Assembly: GCA_946699065.1 (NCBI GenBank)
Contig: CAMPDV010001089.1
Coordinates: 1 to 64,000 of the forward strand
Direction: 5' to 3'
Length of the DNA: 64,000 nucleotides
From: Loxodes magnus
Taxonomy: Eukaryota > Ciliophora > Karyorelictea > Loxodida > Loxodidae
The translations under genes were made by a program, and so were the position numbers. This document shows positions 1 through 12,360 of this stretch, in pieces; position 1 is the stretch's first letter, and every line of letters begins with the position of its first letter. The notes beneath the pieces were generated by a model. That model was given only the letters and a program-made list of their open reading frames with translations. It was not told the origin of the DNA and ran no database searches.

Positions 1-2
1 TC

Positions 3-1433
3 TTAATTAAGTTTAAATATTAATATAAAAAATTAGAAATAAAATAATATTCAAGTAATAAAGAATACGTTTAAAATAAAATAAACTGAACTCTCAAATA
101 AATTTTATAATCTGATACTAAAATTCTGTATATTGATACTTAGAAATGATAATAAGAAAATTAAGCAAAAGAAATCTTTCAATAAATAAAAAAATGTTTA
201 GAACTAAAATTAAATTTATTTCAAAAAGGATTTAAATTAGTATAAGAAATTCATTTACTTGAACTAAATAGTTTACATAAAACCTTTCAAGAATATATAT
301 CAAAATGCTCAAATCTAAAAAAATTAGTTTTAAGTATTTTCAATCTTTAAGAAGAAAATTTAAATTTTTTGTAAAACTTGACTCATTTATAATCCTTAGA
401 AGTCTAAGACATAAATAAAAAATAGATAACAGGAAAGTTTTTACTAGACTACTGTTTAGGGCTAAATTTAAAGGAACTAATTATATTTAGTGAAGAAATT
501 AATCAAGAAATTTTAGTATAGTACTTGAAATAAAAAGGAAGCTTATTAGAAGAAATAAACATTAACTTTTATGAGAATATTGACAAGTATATTGATTTTT
601 GTCCTAATTTAAATAAAATTGACTCTTATCAATTAGAAAGCCCTTACGACTAATTCATATTGAAGTTAAAAAACTTTAACCTTAGCTATTTAGCAATTTA
701 TCGAAACTTATAAATGTAAACAATATAAGAATTATTTTCTAAGTAGCATAATAAATTATAACATATTGAGATTTTTGATTGCTATAATTTTAATGATAAT
801 CAACTGATATCTTTATTGTAAAACTGTCCTAGTTTAGAATCTATTATATTGACTTCATTATAAGAACTTACTAATACATCTTTGAAGAAAATAGGAGATT
901 ATGGATAAAATTATAAAGAAATATCCTTTAATTCTGTTAGATAACTTTCTAATAAAAATCTATGTTATATTTTTGAGAATTGTAGAAAACCAACTAAATT
1001 ATCTCTTCGGGGTATGAAAAAAATGAAAAATAAGACTTTATAATCTTTGAGTTAAAACTGTAAGGAGTTAGAAATCTTAGACTTGGCATTATGTAAAATG
1101 TTAGATGAGAATTGAATAGATGAAATAGTTAAAATTAACAAATTAAAATAATTAGATTTTTATTACATTGAACTAAGTAACAAAGATTTAGTATAAATAG
1201 TAACTAACTGTAAACAATTAAAAATTTTAAATATTTGCGATTCAAAAGATGTTACATAGGAAGGTTTTCCACTTTGTGATTAAGAGGGATAAGAATATCC
1301 TTTTTGAAGAAATCTTAAATATTTAAATATTAGAGGAACGTCAATAAGTGAATAATGGGCTAATAAAGTTAAATAGAAGTTTGTAAGGATGACAATTTAC
1401 TATAATATTGAGGAAGATAGCATTCAAACTTGA
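3..1433 (+). CDS. F-box/LRR protein, copy 1 (type A), 5' end outside window
   Basis: Read with TAA/TAG as Gln, one frame runs from base 3 to a TGA at 1431-1433. The F-box half is missing to the left; by comparison with the other copies the ATG would lie about 400 bases before the window. The visible part is a leucine-rich-repeat domain of the Cys-containing F-box type: repeats such as CSNLKKLVLS, NCPSLESIIL, NCRKPTKLSL, NCKELEILDL and NCKQLKILNI recur every 22-28 residues. In-frame TGAs lie at 87, 147, 1113 and 1305. The first two fall inside a possible GT-AG intron (55-165). The third sits in the LRR motif LDEN-TGA-I, conserved in all copies. The fourth replaces a Tyr codon found in other copies. 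Known of the family: LRRs of F-box proteins bind the target to be ubiquitinated. Function here is inferred; whether this copy is translated is uncertain. Confidence 0.7.
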
Positions 1434-4400
1434 AAGAAAGTAAAGAACAATAAATATTTAATTTTATATTTTAATAAATAAAATTACTTAAAATAGCTTA
1501 TTAAGATACTTTTTATATTGCATTATAAAATATAATCTTTACATAACTTTGCTCGTAATAAGCAGAATAAAGTTATAATAAATAATGCTTCAGTTGTTAT
1601 ATATAAATAAATAACTATTGAAATATGAATTGTAAAGCATAATAATAAATAAAATATTTAGCTTTTGATATTAAAGCATTATTTTATATATTATTTAGTT
1701 GATAATCTTTAAATTATTGAACTTAAGCTTGAAAAAGATAAAAAGGAAAACAGCTAGAGTATATAATAATGAAGTTCAATAGAGAATTGATAAGAAAAGA
1801 ATAGTTTTAGAAACAATAAATGACAAGTTTAGGTGCATAAATAATTTAAAAGGATGTTATAATTATGCTAAAATATTAAGTTTAAATTAAAATATCTCTT
1901 ATTATAATATAAAACTAAGCTATTATTTTAATTTGGTCTAAAATTCTTATGTAGTTATCATATAAGCTATACTTAAATAAGAAATATCTTAAATAAATTA
2001 AAGTTTCACTTTTTACAAAAATAAAGAACTTCATTGATACTTTGATCGGTAACATATAATTAGTTTAAATTAGCTATTTTCTAGTTTGTATTCTAATAGA
2101 TTTATTAAATACTATAATAATAATTAAATTTTAAGAATTATAAAAATTATAAAGACCAACCTTATCAATAATCTTATAAAATCACTTTAACCATTTTTAT
2201 CTTATACATTTCTATTAAATTATTTAGCCTAATGTTTTTATTATAACCATCTCTTAAAAAATAAACTCTTAATTTTATTATATAAAATGAATTCCAAAGT
2301 TTCTCTTTCAATTATAGAATATAAAATTATTTTTGATGATAATGGTGAATAAAAATAAAATAAATTCTTATCAAATTAAGATTGTATAATAGTAACTAAT
2401 ATATATTTGTATAACTTGTTTATTTATAAAATTTATTAATCTTATTTTGCTAATTATTTTAAATAACTTCCTATATGATAGAAGTAACTTATAGCATAAT
2501 ACATTTTAGATTTTATAATAAAAGTAATTAATTAACATTTTTTATATGCTATTTTTAATCTATTAGTCTCTATATGTTTATACTAATATTAAACGATCAT
2601 ATTACTATTGATTAAATACATTCATCCTAAATGTTTTTATCTTTATTGTTGATTTATTTAAAAATTAATTTATTGTAAGATGATATACAATTTAATATCT
2701 CAAATAAAGTTTATTCTTAATGGTTTAATATTAAGAAGATAGTAGATTTTATAAAATTCCTTATAAAACAAGAGATAAAGTTAGTATTAGCTTTAATTAA
2801 TATAATATCTTATTTTTAATATATTAATCACTTATTATATATTTAGTATATTTAATAAGACTTAATTTATTTACATTTTAATTAAAATTCTAATAAATCA
2901 AAATAAAACATTTTATATTTTTTATTTTATTAATATGAAAAACAATTTATTGTTCTTGATTGATTTTATTCTCCTTTCCATTAACTTAATTGACTGAAGG
3001 TTAAATAAAAAGCCTAAATATCTTTGTTAATAATTAAAAATTTTATAAATTTCTCTTAATGATTTACTTTTGACCTCTTGATTTGGCCTAGTTATTGAAG
3101 TAAAGCATATTAATTAATGATATTTGAAAATGATTATGGTTTTAAGTTTTTTGTATTTTAGATATGAATTTGGAAAAAGTTAGTGACAGTATATTTGTTG
3201 ATAGGTTGGATTAGTTGTGTTTAGAAATATATTGATAGTTATATGTATAATATGTTTAAATTTAGTAAAATGAAATATTTGAATATTACAATATAAATGA
3301 TTTTCTAATGATTTAAACTTTGATTTTATTTATACTTTAATATTGTTGCATATCTTTTATCCAATTAAAGTAAAGAAAATAGTAGTTTAAGCATAAATTT
3401 AAACTTAAATATCTAGATTTTGGATAGTTTGATTTAAATATATTGATTAGAGGTATTTATCGTTATAAAATCTAAATACTAGCCTTTGAATTGTAATTTG
3501 ATTTAATTGGAATGATATAAAGTTTAATAAAGTCTGATTTAAAATAATAGAATGATTTTAAATGTTTATAATAATTATAAATATACTAAGTTATAATATA
3601 GATTTGTTTAAAACTAATCAAAATATTATAACTAATACCATTAAAATTGCATAATCTGAGTTAATAAATAAATTAATAATTTAATAACTAGTTTATACTT
3701 TTATATGTCATCAAATTAATTAATTATTAACTAAACCATTATTAATATCATCACTTATATTCATCTTTATACTTAATACTATTTACATCATATTTTCATT
3801 TAACATTTAACTAACTTATATTTATACTACCATTGCTTAAAGAGCCAAATATTCAATATTTTTAAATTACTAATCTATTATACTAAGAGCAATCAGCTTT
3901 AATACTAACTATTTTATCAATTAACATCTAAAAATGTAAGAAATGCTAAATATTTAAAGAAGGTATGAAGCATATCTATAAGCTAAAAGAAGTAATTAAA
4001 ATAAATCTAAAAAGAGAAATTACAAAATAATAATAAAACTATTTTATAAAAGTTAAAAGCTGTAAAAATAGCAGAGTAAAGAAACATTATAACTATTTTT
4101 AGCATTTATTACAATATTATATTTTAACTTTCAGAAAATCTAGATTTATTATTTTAAAATTAGGTTGTAAGAATATCAAACTTTTATGCAAAATTATAAA
4201 ATTATATTCAAATTAAAAAACATATACAATTACAACCAATACATTAAAAATTAATAGATTAAAGATCTATTTAAGAAATTATTTTAAAAAATTTAAAAAT
4301 ATTAAAAAAGTAGAATTCTCCAAGAAATTTAAATAATATACATTTAATTCTAAGAAATTTAAAATATATTTAATAGATAGTAATGTCATTAAAGCCTAAT

Positions 4401-5270
4401 CAAAATCTCATAAAATTATTAAATCTTTATTAAAAAAGAAAAATTAAAAAAATGGATATTTTAATTTGAAAATCTAATAAAAATATATTTATTAAAATTA
4501 AAGATAAGTGATAAGCTTGCTTTAATTACATTCAAAGAATAGCACTAATTAATAAATATTTAATTTTTTAAAGTTTTTAGTGATTAATTAATAAGATTTT
4601 TACATATTTAAGAAATTTCTCAAATTTACACCTTTGTTTATCAAAGCAAATAATAAATAAAATTATAAGTTTATAAGATTTTTTAATTATCTTTTTATAA
4701 CTTAAAGTAGTTTAACTATTTAAACATAAAATTTTAAAAGTTTCTTATGCTTTGCTAAAATGTTTTTTTGATTCAATGTCTATATTTTTATTATTTTTAT
4801 TTTTTTTAAATCAAAATTTTTTAATATTTTATTTAGCTATAAATTATATATAATTTGTATATTTATTTATAGTCCTTTTTTAGTGCTTTTTTCTTTTGAA
4901 GGAATTTTGAAGCTAATTAAGATTAAACTTGTTTAATAAATATTTAAAACTAAAATAATTTTAAAATTTATGTTTTACAATATAATTTTATTAGATTAAT
5001 TATATAAAATCATATTTAATGCTTTACTTAGATCTTCATTAGAATAAATAGAATTTATTAAAAATTTAAATTATAAAATACAGTTATAAATTAATAAGTT
5101 TTAGAAGAAAAGAAAATTAGAATAAAAATTAAAACAAGAAATTAATTATAAATTAATTATTATTTTATAAGCTAAAATAACTTAATAAAATAAATAATCA
5201 TATTTTTAACTATTAACTTAGTTATTTTAACTCTATTTATTTTCATATTCACTTATATTTCATTATAATA
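1434..5270. other. AT-rich spacer of unit A
   Basis: About 3.8 kb without a convincing coding frame in either the standard or the ciliate code. The same spacer follows the type A genes at 28933 and 47087 and, more diverged, the type B genes at 9892 and 37409. A GT-rich, strand-asymmetric stretch lies near 3160-3250. I see no RNA gene or mobile element in it. Confidence 0.5.
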
Positions 5271-5640
5271 AATAATAAATAAATAAATTCGATTTCAGAA
5301 CGCGTAGCACTCTCATTGGTGCGCAGCTCTTTAAATTAATTTTATTTTTATTGAGAAAAAATGTTATAGATCTATCTTTCCTTGTTTCCTCTTCCTGCAG
5401 TACGTCCCTGTAATTTTTCCTTGCAAAACATAGGATGCAATATGCGATTACGGGTACTTTTCCCGACCCATTATGAAGAAAGTTTCTTCTGGCATTGAGA
5501 GTTCTCCAACTTGTCACATCTTAGTTCTCTTGTTATTGGTTTCTCTTCTTCCGATTTATCCTCCGTCCGTGCTCATTTTTTGTTGCCTTGCTGGGCCTAC
5601 AAGCAGCATCCAAATGAGAGGGCTTTCCACTCTATTTAAA
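5271..5640 (-). mobile_element. SINE-like retroelement R1 (minus strand)
   Basis: A GC-richer island of about 360 bases in the AT-rich spacer. Read on the minus strand it starts near 5640 and ends with a stem-loop (GAGCTGCGCACC ... GTGCTACGCG) followed by a T/A-rich tail at about 5283. That 3' stem-loop matches the 3' end of the LINE fragment at 15.5-16.5 kb, as expected for an element mobilised by LINE machinery. Unit B, otherwise homologous, has no insert at the matching site (about 14400 and 41915). The sequence TATAATA(A) flanks both sides, a probable target-site duplication. An 84-codon standard-code frame (5263-5517, minus) lies inside but is not conserved as a gene; a small CxxC segment in it could be a decayed LINE C-terminus, so a short LINE derivative is the alternative to a true SINE. 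Confidence 0.65.
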
Positions 5641-7594
5641 TTATGTATATAATATAATAAAAAGGAGTTTAAATACAATTATAATTACATGTATATAACA
5701 TAATTTATAAAAGTTAACTATGCAAAAAGACAAGTAACTAAAATTGAAAAGCAATTAAGCTCTAATCATGAATATAAACTCTTTCTAAACAAATAACAAA
5801 GAATTTACTATAATATAGAGTATTTGCTGAATCACATTTTATTACATAGTATTCATCAATTCATTTTTAATATAATATAGAATTAAATTAAAAGAAAAGA
5901 AAATCATAATTAGGCTATAAAAAGGCTATTTATTTTATAAACATTTTCATAATGTTTTTTAAGAAAGTTCAGATTAAGTTGTATATTTTTTTTTCTAAGC
6001 CTTTAAAATATTTTTTAATTCTATTATATAAAAATAAAAAAATAATCTAAATTGATATTTAAATTTAATTACTTTTGGTATTAGGAGATATCAATATTTT
6101 ATATAACCATTTTAGCTATTTCCAAACATAAACTTTTAATATTTTGACTCATTATTAAAGCATAGTTTTATTAAAAGTAGTATTAAATAGCCAGCTTTTA
6201 AGATACAATAAGAAAAGATTACATTTTAAGAAATTAAGGTTCTTTTGTGTTTATGATTTTAACTGTAAGAAATAAATGTTGAATAATTACTTAAGTTTTA
6301 TTTATAAATATAATGTAAAATAAACAAAGATATTAAAATTATACTACTAAAAATTACTTAAAAGGATTTAGTAAAAAAGTAATTTAAATAGTTGCATCAC
6401 TTAGATTAAATGTAAATAACTTTATCTACTCTCAATATAATATTATAAAAATAGTATTCCTGAATGTTTTATAAGAATCATCTAGCATTAATGTAAATAT
6501 TAAAATTAGCTTAGATTGATATATGTTAATTACTTAAGTTATGGTAAGTAAATTAAATGTACTTTAAGTAAATTATAATTACTTTTTAAATTTAAGTGAT
6601 TTTATTAAAAATGTTAGTAAAGTTTTTATAATAATTAAGTTAGGAATTATTGTTTAATTATTTAATATTTTATTAATAGTTATTGTAGAAAAATAAAGAT
6701 TTTTAAAAAATAATTATAATAAAGTACTTATTTTTAAAGTATTACTTCTATTGATATTTAGCTTATATTATTTTATAATTAGTCAACTTATATTTTGTTC
6801 TTTACAAATTTTAATTATTCATTTTTTAGTGATTCAAAGCTATTTTTATCAATTTTCAAATAGAAAGTCTCTTCATTTTTTATAATAAAGTAACTTATTA
6901 GGCTTCTATAGAGTAAGAGATAAATATTATTAAATACTAAAACTTAAATATTTCTACACTTTATTTTCAATTTAAATAAACATTTAAAAAAGAGATTTTC
7001 CTATTAAGTTTAATCTATTTAAGATACTTTTAAATATTCTTTCCTATTATAAGGATTCTTCCTTTTATTACAATTATTACAATTATATTTTTTATTTTCC
7101 TATATTATCTCAAACTATCATATTTATTTTCACTATTATATTATATTCAAACTTTTCTTCTCTCAGGCCAATATCAAAACGTTCTAATCAATTTAGCTAG
7201 AAGGTTTTAAATATAAACAATAGCATGAAAGAACCATTTTTTAAGCTTCTAATTCCTAACTTCAGTCGAAATCCACTGATAGAGCAAAAACTTGCTTCAT
7301 CTATTTGGAGCAAGAAATTAAAATAGTGCAATATGAAAATTTGAAAATACATTTTAGGGCAACCTGATTTGAATAGTTGTAGACATAAAAAAATAATAAT
7401 TAAAGTATAATTAGAAATGTTTAAATAAATAAATTAATCATTTAAAGAAGTAGAAAATCTAAATAGAGACTCAAAAAAAAGAAATTGAAGATAAGAAGTT
7501 TTACTTTCTTATTATATAAAGAACAAAATTTGGATAAGCAATCAAAGCTGAATCAATATAATAAACTATTATTATTATATATATTAATTTTAAA
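5641..7594. other. AT-rich spacer, 3' part of unit A
   Basis: About 2 kb, no supported gene. Homologous to 14400-17060 of unit B, 33169-35112, 41930-43030 and (with deletions) 50859-51931. The part from about 7140 to 7594 precedes the SINE-like element in every unit and may include its diverged 5' portion. Confidence 0.45.
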
Positions 7595-7900
7595 TAGGGA
7601 GAAACAATCCTCCAACTGAGATTTACTTTAATTACTGTACCAAGAAATACTATGGGAGAACAGAACAAGAATCTCATAGAAACCAAGAGAAGAAAAAACT
7701 GAAGAAGCATCAAGTAAAGTTAAAGATGAAAGATGCCAGATATATTAACGGCTCTTAGGGAGAATTCAAATCACGGTCCTATAGAAGACAAGATTCACAA
7801 AGGAATGTTTGCGCTTTGGAAGACTTCAGCAAAGAGATATTTAAACATTAAAAATCTTTATTAAAGAACTGCACGCCATTGGGGTGCTACGTGCTCTATA
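7595..7900 (+). mobile_element. SINE-like retroelement R2, copy in unit A
   Basis: About 300 bases of higher GC that start at TAGGGAGAAAC and end with a small stem-loop, GAACTGCACGCC-ATTG-GGGTGCTACGTGCTC, then an AT-rich tail. It lies just upstream of the next F-box/LRR gene. Related copies occupy the same relative place at 17861, 35113, 44793 and 51932, so most were duplicated together with the unit rather than inserted separately. Non-coding; a 70-codon minus-strand frame (7501-7713) is a shadow. The 5' boundary is estimated from where similarity to the R3 variant (17066) begins. Confidence 0.6.
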
Positions 7901-7990
7901 ATTTATTTATTAATTTATATAATTTAAACAATTTATTATACTTATTTAAATCTATTTAAAATATGATTATGATTATATAAATTTATAAAT

Positions 7991-8007
7991 ATAGCCGTTA
8001 TTCATAA
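7991..8007 (+). promoter_or_regulatory. Conserved upstream element of copy 2
   Basis: ATAGCCGTTATTCATAA starts 59 bases before the ATG. The same block stands 57-59 bases before the ATG of all seven complete copies, including copy 8 whose sequence further upstream is unrelated. Its GC-containing core stands out in the AT-rich leader. A promoter or 5' UTR role is inferred. Confidence 0.5.
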
Positions 8008-8049
8008 TTTAAGTATAAATAGTCTGATAAAATAAAAAATTATAATAAA

Positions 8050-9891
8050 ATGCAAAGCAGGACTGATTAATCAACTAGTAGCTAAAACTATACACCAAAT
8101 AGTTCAAATTGTTAATCCTCTTCTGATCGATAATAAGAAGAATCTAATAAGAATCTCAAAGAAACTTAAGTAATAGCCCAAATTTAAAAGGATTTAACTT
8201 AAGACTAAAAATAAAAAATTAGTTAAATAAATTAAAAAGAATCAATAGAAGATTAAAAAGACTAAGAAATAACGCTTCAAATGAAGAGAATTCATGAACA
8301 CTTAAACTAAGAACAATAACTGTCTTAAGAATAATAACATATTAAGCAGTTTAAAAGTAATAAATAAACTTTATTTTCTAATTCTTATATTCTTCAAAAT
8401 ATTTGTTAGTTCCTTAAAAATATAGACATTTGTAGATTACAATTAGTTAATAAATTTCTAAATAAGTTTAAGTATTAATATAAAAAGTTAGAAATAAAAC
8501 AATATTCAAGTAATAAAGACTATGTTTAAAATAAAATAAACTGAACTCTCAAACAAATATTATAATCTGATACTAAAATTTTATATATTGATATTTAGAA
8601 ATGATAAGAAGAAAATTAAGCAGAAGAAATCTTTCAAGAAATAAAAAAATGCTTAGAACTAAAATTAAATTTATTTCAAAAAGGATTTAAATTAGTATAA
8701 GAAATTCATTTACTTGAACTAATTAATTTAGATAAAACCTTTTAAGAATATATCACAAAATGCTCAAATATAAGAAAACTAGTTTTAATTGTTTTTAATC
8801 TTTAAGAAGAAAATTTAAACTTTTTGTAAAGCTTGACTCATTTATAATCCTTAGAAATAGAAAACAGAAATTAGGAATCAATAACAGGAAAGTTTTTACT
8901 AGACTATTGTTAAGGATTGAATTTAAAGGAACTAATTATATTTAGTGAAGGAATTAATCAAGAAATGTTATTATAATATTTGAAATAAAAAGGAAACTTG
9001 CTAGAAGAAATAAATATTAACCATAATAGAGATATGGACAAGTATATTGATTTTTGTCCTAATTTAAACAAAATTAACTAATGTTATATAAAAATTTCTT
9101 ACGACTAATTCATATTAAAGTTAAAAAACTTTAAACTTAGTAGTTTTAAAAATTTTTTAAAGCTTATAAGCAGAAACAATATAAGAATTATTTTCTAAGT
9201 AGTAAAATAATTTATAGCATATTGAGATTTATGCCTGCAATAATTTTAATGATAATTACCTGATATCTTTATTGTAAAACTGTCCCTAATTTAAAAATCT
9301 ATTAAATTAAATTAATTATATAAACTTACTAATACATCTTTGAAGAAAATAGGAGATTATGGATAGAATTATAAAGAAATATCCTTTAATTCTGTTTAAT
9401 AACTAACTAATGAAACTCTATGTTATATTTTTGAGAATTGTAGGAAACTTACTAAATTATCTCTTAGTGATATGAAAAAACTAAAAAATAAGACTTTACA
9501 TTCTATGAGTTAAAACTGTAAGGAGTTAGAAATCTTAGACTTGCTATTATGTAAAATGTTAGATGAGAATTGAATAGATGAAATAGTTAAAATTAACAAA
9601 TTAAAATAATTAACTTTTTTTGACACTTAACTAAATAATAAAGATATAGTATAAATGGTAACAAACTGTAAGCATTTAAAATCTTTATATCTTTATAATT
9701 CAAAGGATGTTACATAAGAAGGCTTTCCAATTTGTGATTAAGAGGGATAAGAATACCTTTTTTATAGAAATCTTAAATATTTAAATATTAAAGGAACGTA
9801 AATAAGAAAATAATGGGCTAATTAACTTAAATAGAAGTTCGTAAGTATGACAATAATCCATAATGTTGAGAAAGGTAGCATTCAAACTTGA
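8050..9891 (+). CDS. F-box/LRR protein, copy 2 (type B), locally frame-shifted
   Basis: The frame opens with ATG CAA AGC AGG and ends at TGA 9889-9891, 613 codons (TAA/TAG = Gln). Residues 1-105 are a Gln/Ser/Glu-rich tail. Residues 107-146 form an F-box (SNSYILQNICQFLKNIDI then CRLQLVNKFLNK), which in this family binds Skp1 of an SCF ubiquitin ligase. Residues from about 190 on are Cys-type LRRs. Three single-base insertions relative to copy 5 (near 9143, 9281 and 9293) put about 150 bases out of frame, then restore it exactly. TGAs at 8542 and 8602 lie in a possible 111-base intron (8510-8620); TGA 9571 is the conserved LDEN-TGA-I site. Either a decaying copy or an assembly error in homopolymers; copy 5 is the intact relative. 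Confidence 0.65.
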
Positions 9892-12360
9892 AAGAAAGTA
9901 AACAAATATTCAATTTTATATTTTAATAAATAATTTATTAAATAAATAAAATTACTTAAAATAGCTTATTAAGATACTTTTTATATATAATAAAATATAA
10001 ATTTTACATAACTTATTCATAAAATAAGCAGAATAAAGAGATAATAAATAATGCTTAAATAGTTATATATAAATAAATGGATTTTTAAATATGAATTGTA
10101 AAGCATAATAATAAATAATCTATTTAACTTTTGATATTAAAGCATTATTTTATATAATTATTTAGTTGAAAATCTTTAAATTATTGCACTTAAACTTGAA
10201 AATGATAAAAAGGAAAGTAGATAGAGTATATAATAAAGAAATTTAGTAGATAATCGATGAGAAATGAATAGTTTGGAAATAATAAATGACAAGTTTAGGT
10301 GTAATAAATAATATAAAAGGATGTTATAATTATGCTAAAATATTAAGTTTAAATGAAAATATATCTTATTATAATATGAAACTAAGTTATTTTAATTTAG
10401 TCTAAAATTCTTATGTAGTTATCATATAAGCTATACTTAAATAAGAAATATCTTAAATAAATTAAAGTTTCACTTTTTACAAAAATAAAGAACTTCATTG
10501 ATACTTTGATCGGTAACATATAATTAGTTTAAATTAGCTATTTTCTAGTTTGTATTCTAATAGATTTATTAAATACTATAATAATAATTAAATTTTAAGA
10601 ACTATTAAAAATAATATAGACCAACCTTATCAATAATCTTATCAAATCACTTTAACCATTTCTATCTTATACATTTCTATTTAATTATTAAATTATTTAA
10701 ACCAAACCATAAATATAACCATCCCTTAAAAAATCTACTCTTACTTTATTATATAAAATTAAGCCCAAAGCTTCTCTTTAAGTATAGAAAATAAAAATAT
10801 TTTTGTTAATAATGAAAAATAAATTATTATTTTATAAAGATTGTATAATAGTAACTAATATATATTTGTATAACTTACTTATTTATAAAATGTTAAACTT
10901 ATTTAGTTAATTAATAAATTAAATAACTTTCTATATGATAGAAGTAACTTATACCCTTTATAGTAGCATAATAACCTTAAGATTTTATAAAAAAGTAATT
11001 AATTAAGATTTTTATAATGTATTAATCTCTATATGGTTATACTAATATTAAAGGATCATAATACTATTGGTTAAATAGATTGATTCTAAATGTTATATCT
11101 TAGTGTTGATTATTTAAAAATGAATTAATTTTAAGATATTATAAAATTGAATATCTCAAATAAAGTTTATTCTTAATGGTTTAATATTAAAAAGATAGTA
11201 GATTTTATTAAATTCGCTAAGAATTTAAATTAAATGTTAGGTTTGATTAATATAATATGTTAAATTGAATATATTAATCCTTTATTATATATTTTAATAT
11301 ATTTAATAAGACTTAATTTTATTAGAATATTAATGAAAATTAGAATAAATAAAATATTTTATCTTTTTTATTTTTAGTTTATATGAATAAAGATATTTAG
11401 TGTTATTGATTTATTTTATTCTCTTTTTCATTAACTTTGTTGACTGAAAGTTAAATAAAAGATTAAATATTTTAGTTATCTATTAAAAAATATTTTCCAG
11501 TTCTCTTGATGATTTACTTTTGAGGTGTTTATTTCTGCTTAGTTATTGAAGTAAAGCTTTTATTAATGAATGGTTTTTTAAAATGAATATCTTTTAAGTT
11601 TTTTATTTTTCAGTTTAGATATTAATTTAACAAAATAGTTTTAATCTCTTTTGAATAAATAATTCAATGAATTACAATAATAGCAAGAATTGTTTTATTT
11701 TTTACTTATAAATTGAATATCTTCTATTATCATTCAATCTTTAACTCTTTCTTTAATTAAGTAGAAAAATGATTTTAACTGCCTAATCCTCTTGTTTATT
11801 GAAATATTTGATTTTAGTGATAGGCTTAATTTGAGGTGAGTTTTGTGGGTTGATGGTTAAGAATTGATCTGTTTGTTGAGATAAATGTTGATGGTATTTG
11901 TGGATTTGTTAATTGACTATAATGTTGATATATTGCATAGTTATATTAAATATATTGATAGTTATAATATGTTGAATTATAAGTTAAGTATTTGAATAAA
12001 AAGATTACAATATAAGTGTATTTATTTTGTAATAATTTAAAGTTTGATTTGATTTATACTTTATGTTGTATATCTAATTAAAGTAAAGAAAATTGTAGAT
12101 TAAACATAAATTTAAAATTATAAATATCTAAATTTATTATTCTTTTATTTAGATATTTAATTATAGACAAATATTTATCGTTATAAATTTAAAAAATTAG
12201 AATTTTATCTCTAATTTTATTTTAATTTAAATTAAGAAAAAAGTAGATTGGAATTATATAAAGTTTAATAAAATCTGATTTAAAATGATAGAATTATTTT
12301 AAATGTTTACCTTAATAATAAACTATAATATAGATTTTTTAAAAGTAATCAAAATATTAT
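9892..12360. other. AT-rich spacer of unit B
   Basis: No supported gene. Recognisably homologous to the type A spacer from 1434 on, and nearly identical to 37409-39875. A GT-rich asymmetric stretch, 11830-12000, is shared with the duplicate. Confidence 0.45.

Noticed and set aside
1093-1119. 27-base GTA...TAG segment around the conserved LRR TGA as a Paramecium-type intron
   Set aside because: Removing it breaks the LRR spacing, and copies 7 and 8 have lost its splice ends while keeping the TGA.
2150-2170. Resemblance of AGACCAACCTTATC (recurring in each unit) to the Tetrahymena chromosome breakage sequence
   Set aside because: Only the ACCAACCT core agrees; the known 15-base element tolerates little change, and it recurs as ordinary spacer sequence in every unit.
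7501-7713. 70-codon minus-strand frame, and its twin at 35019-35231
   Set aside because: Lies across spacer and a SINE-like element, hydrophobic by composition, not open in all sister units.
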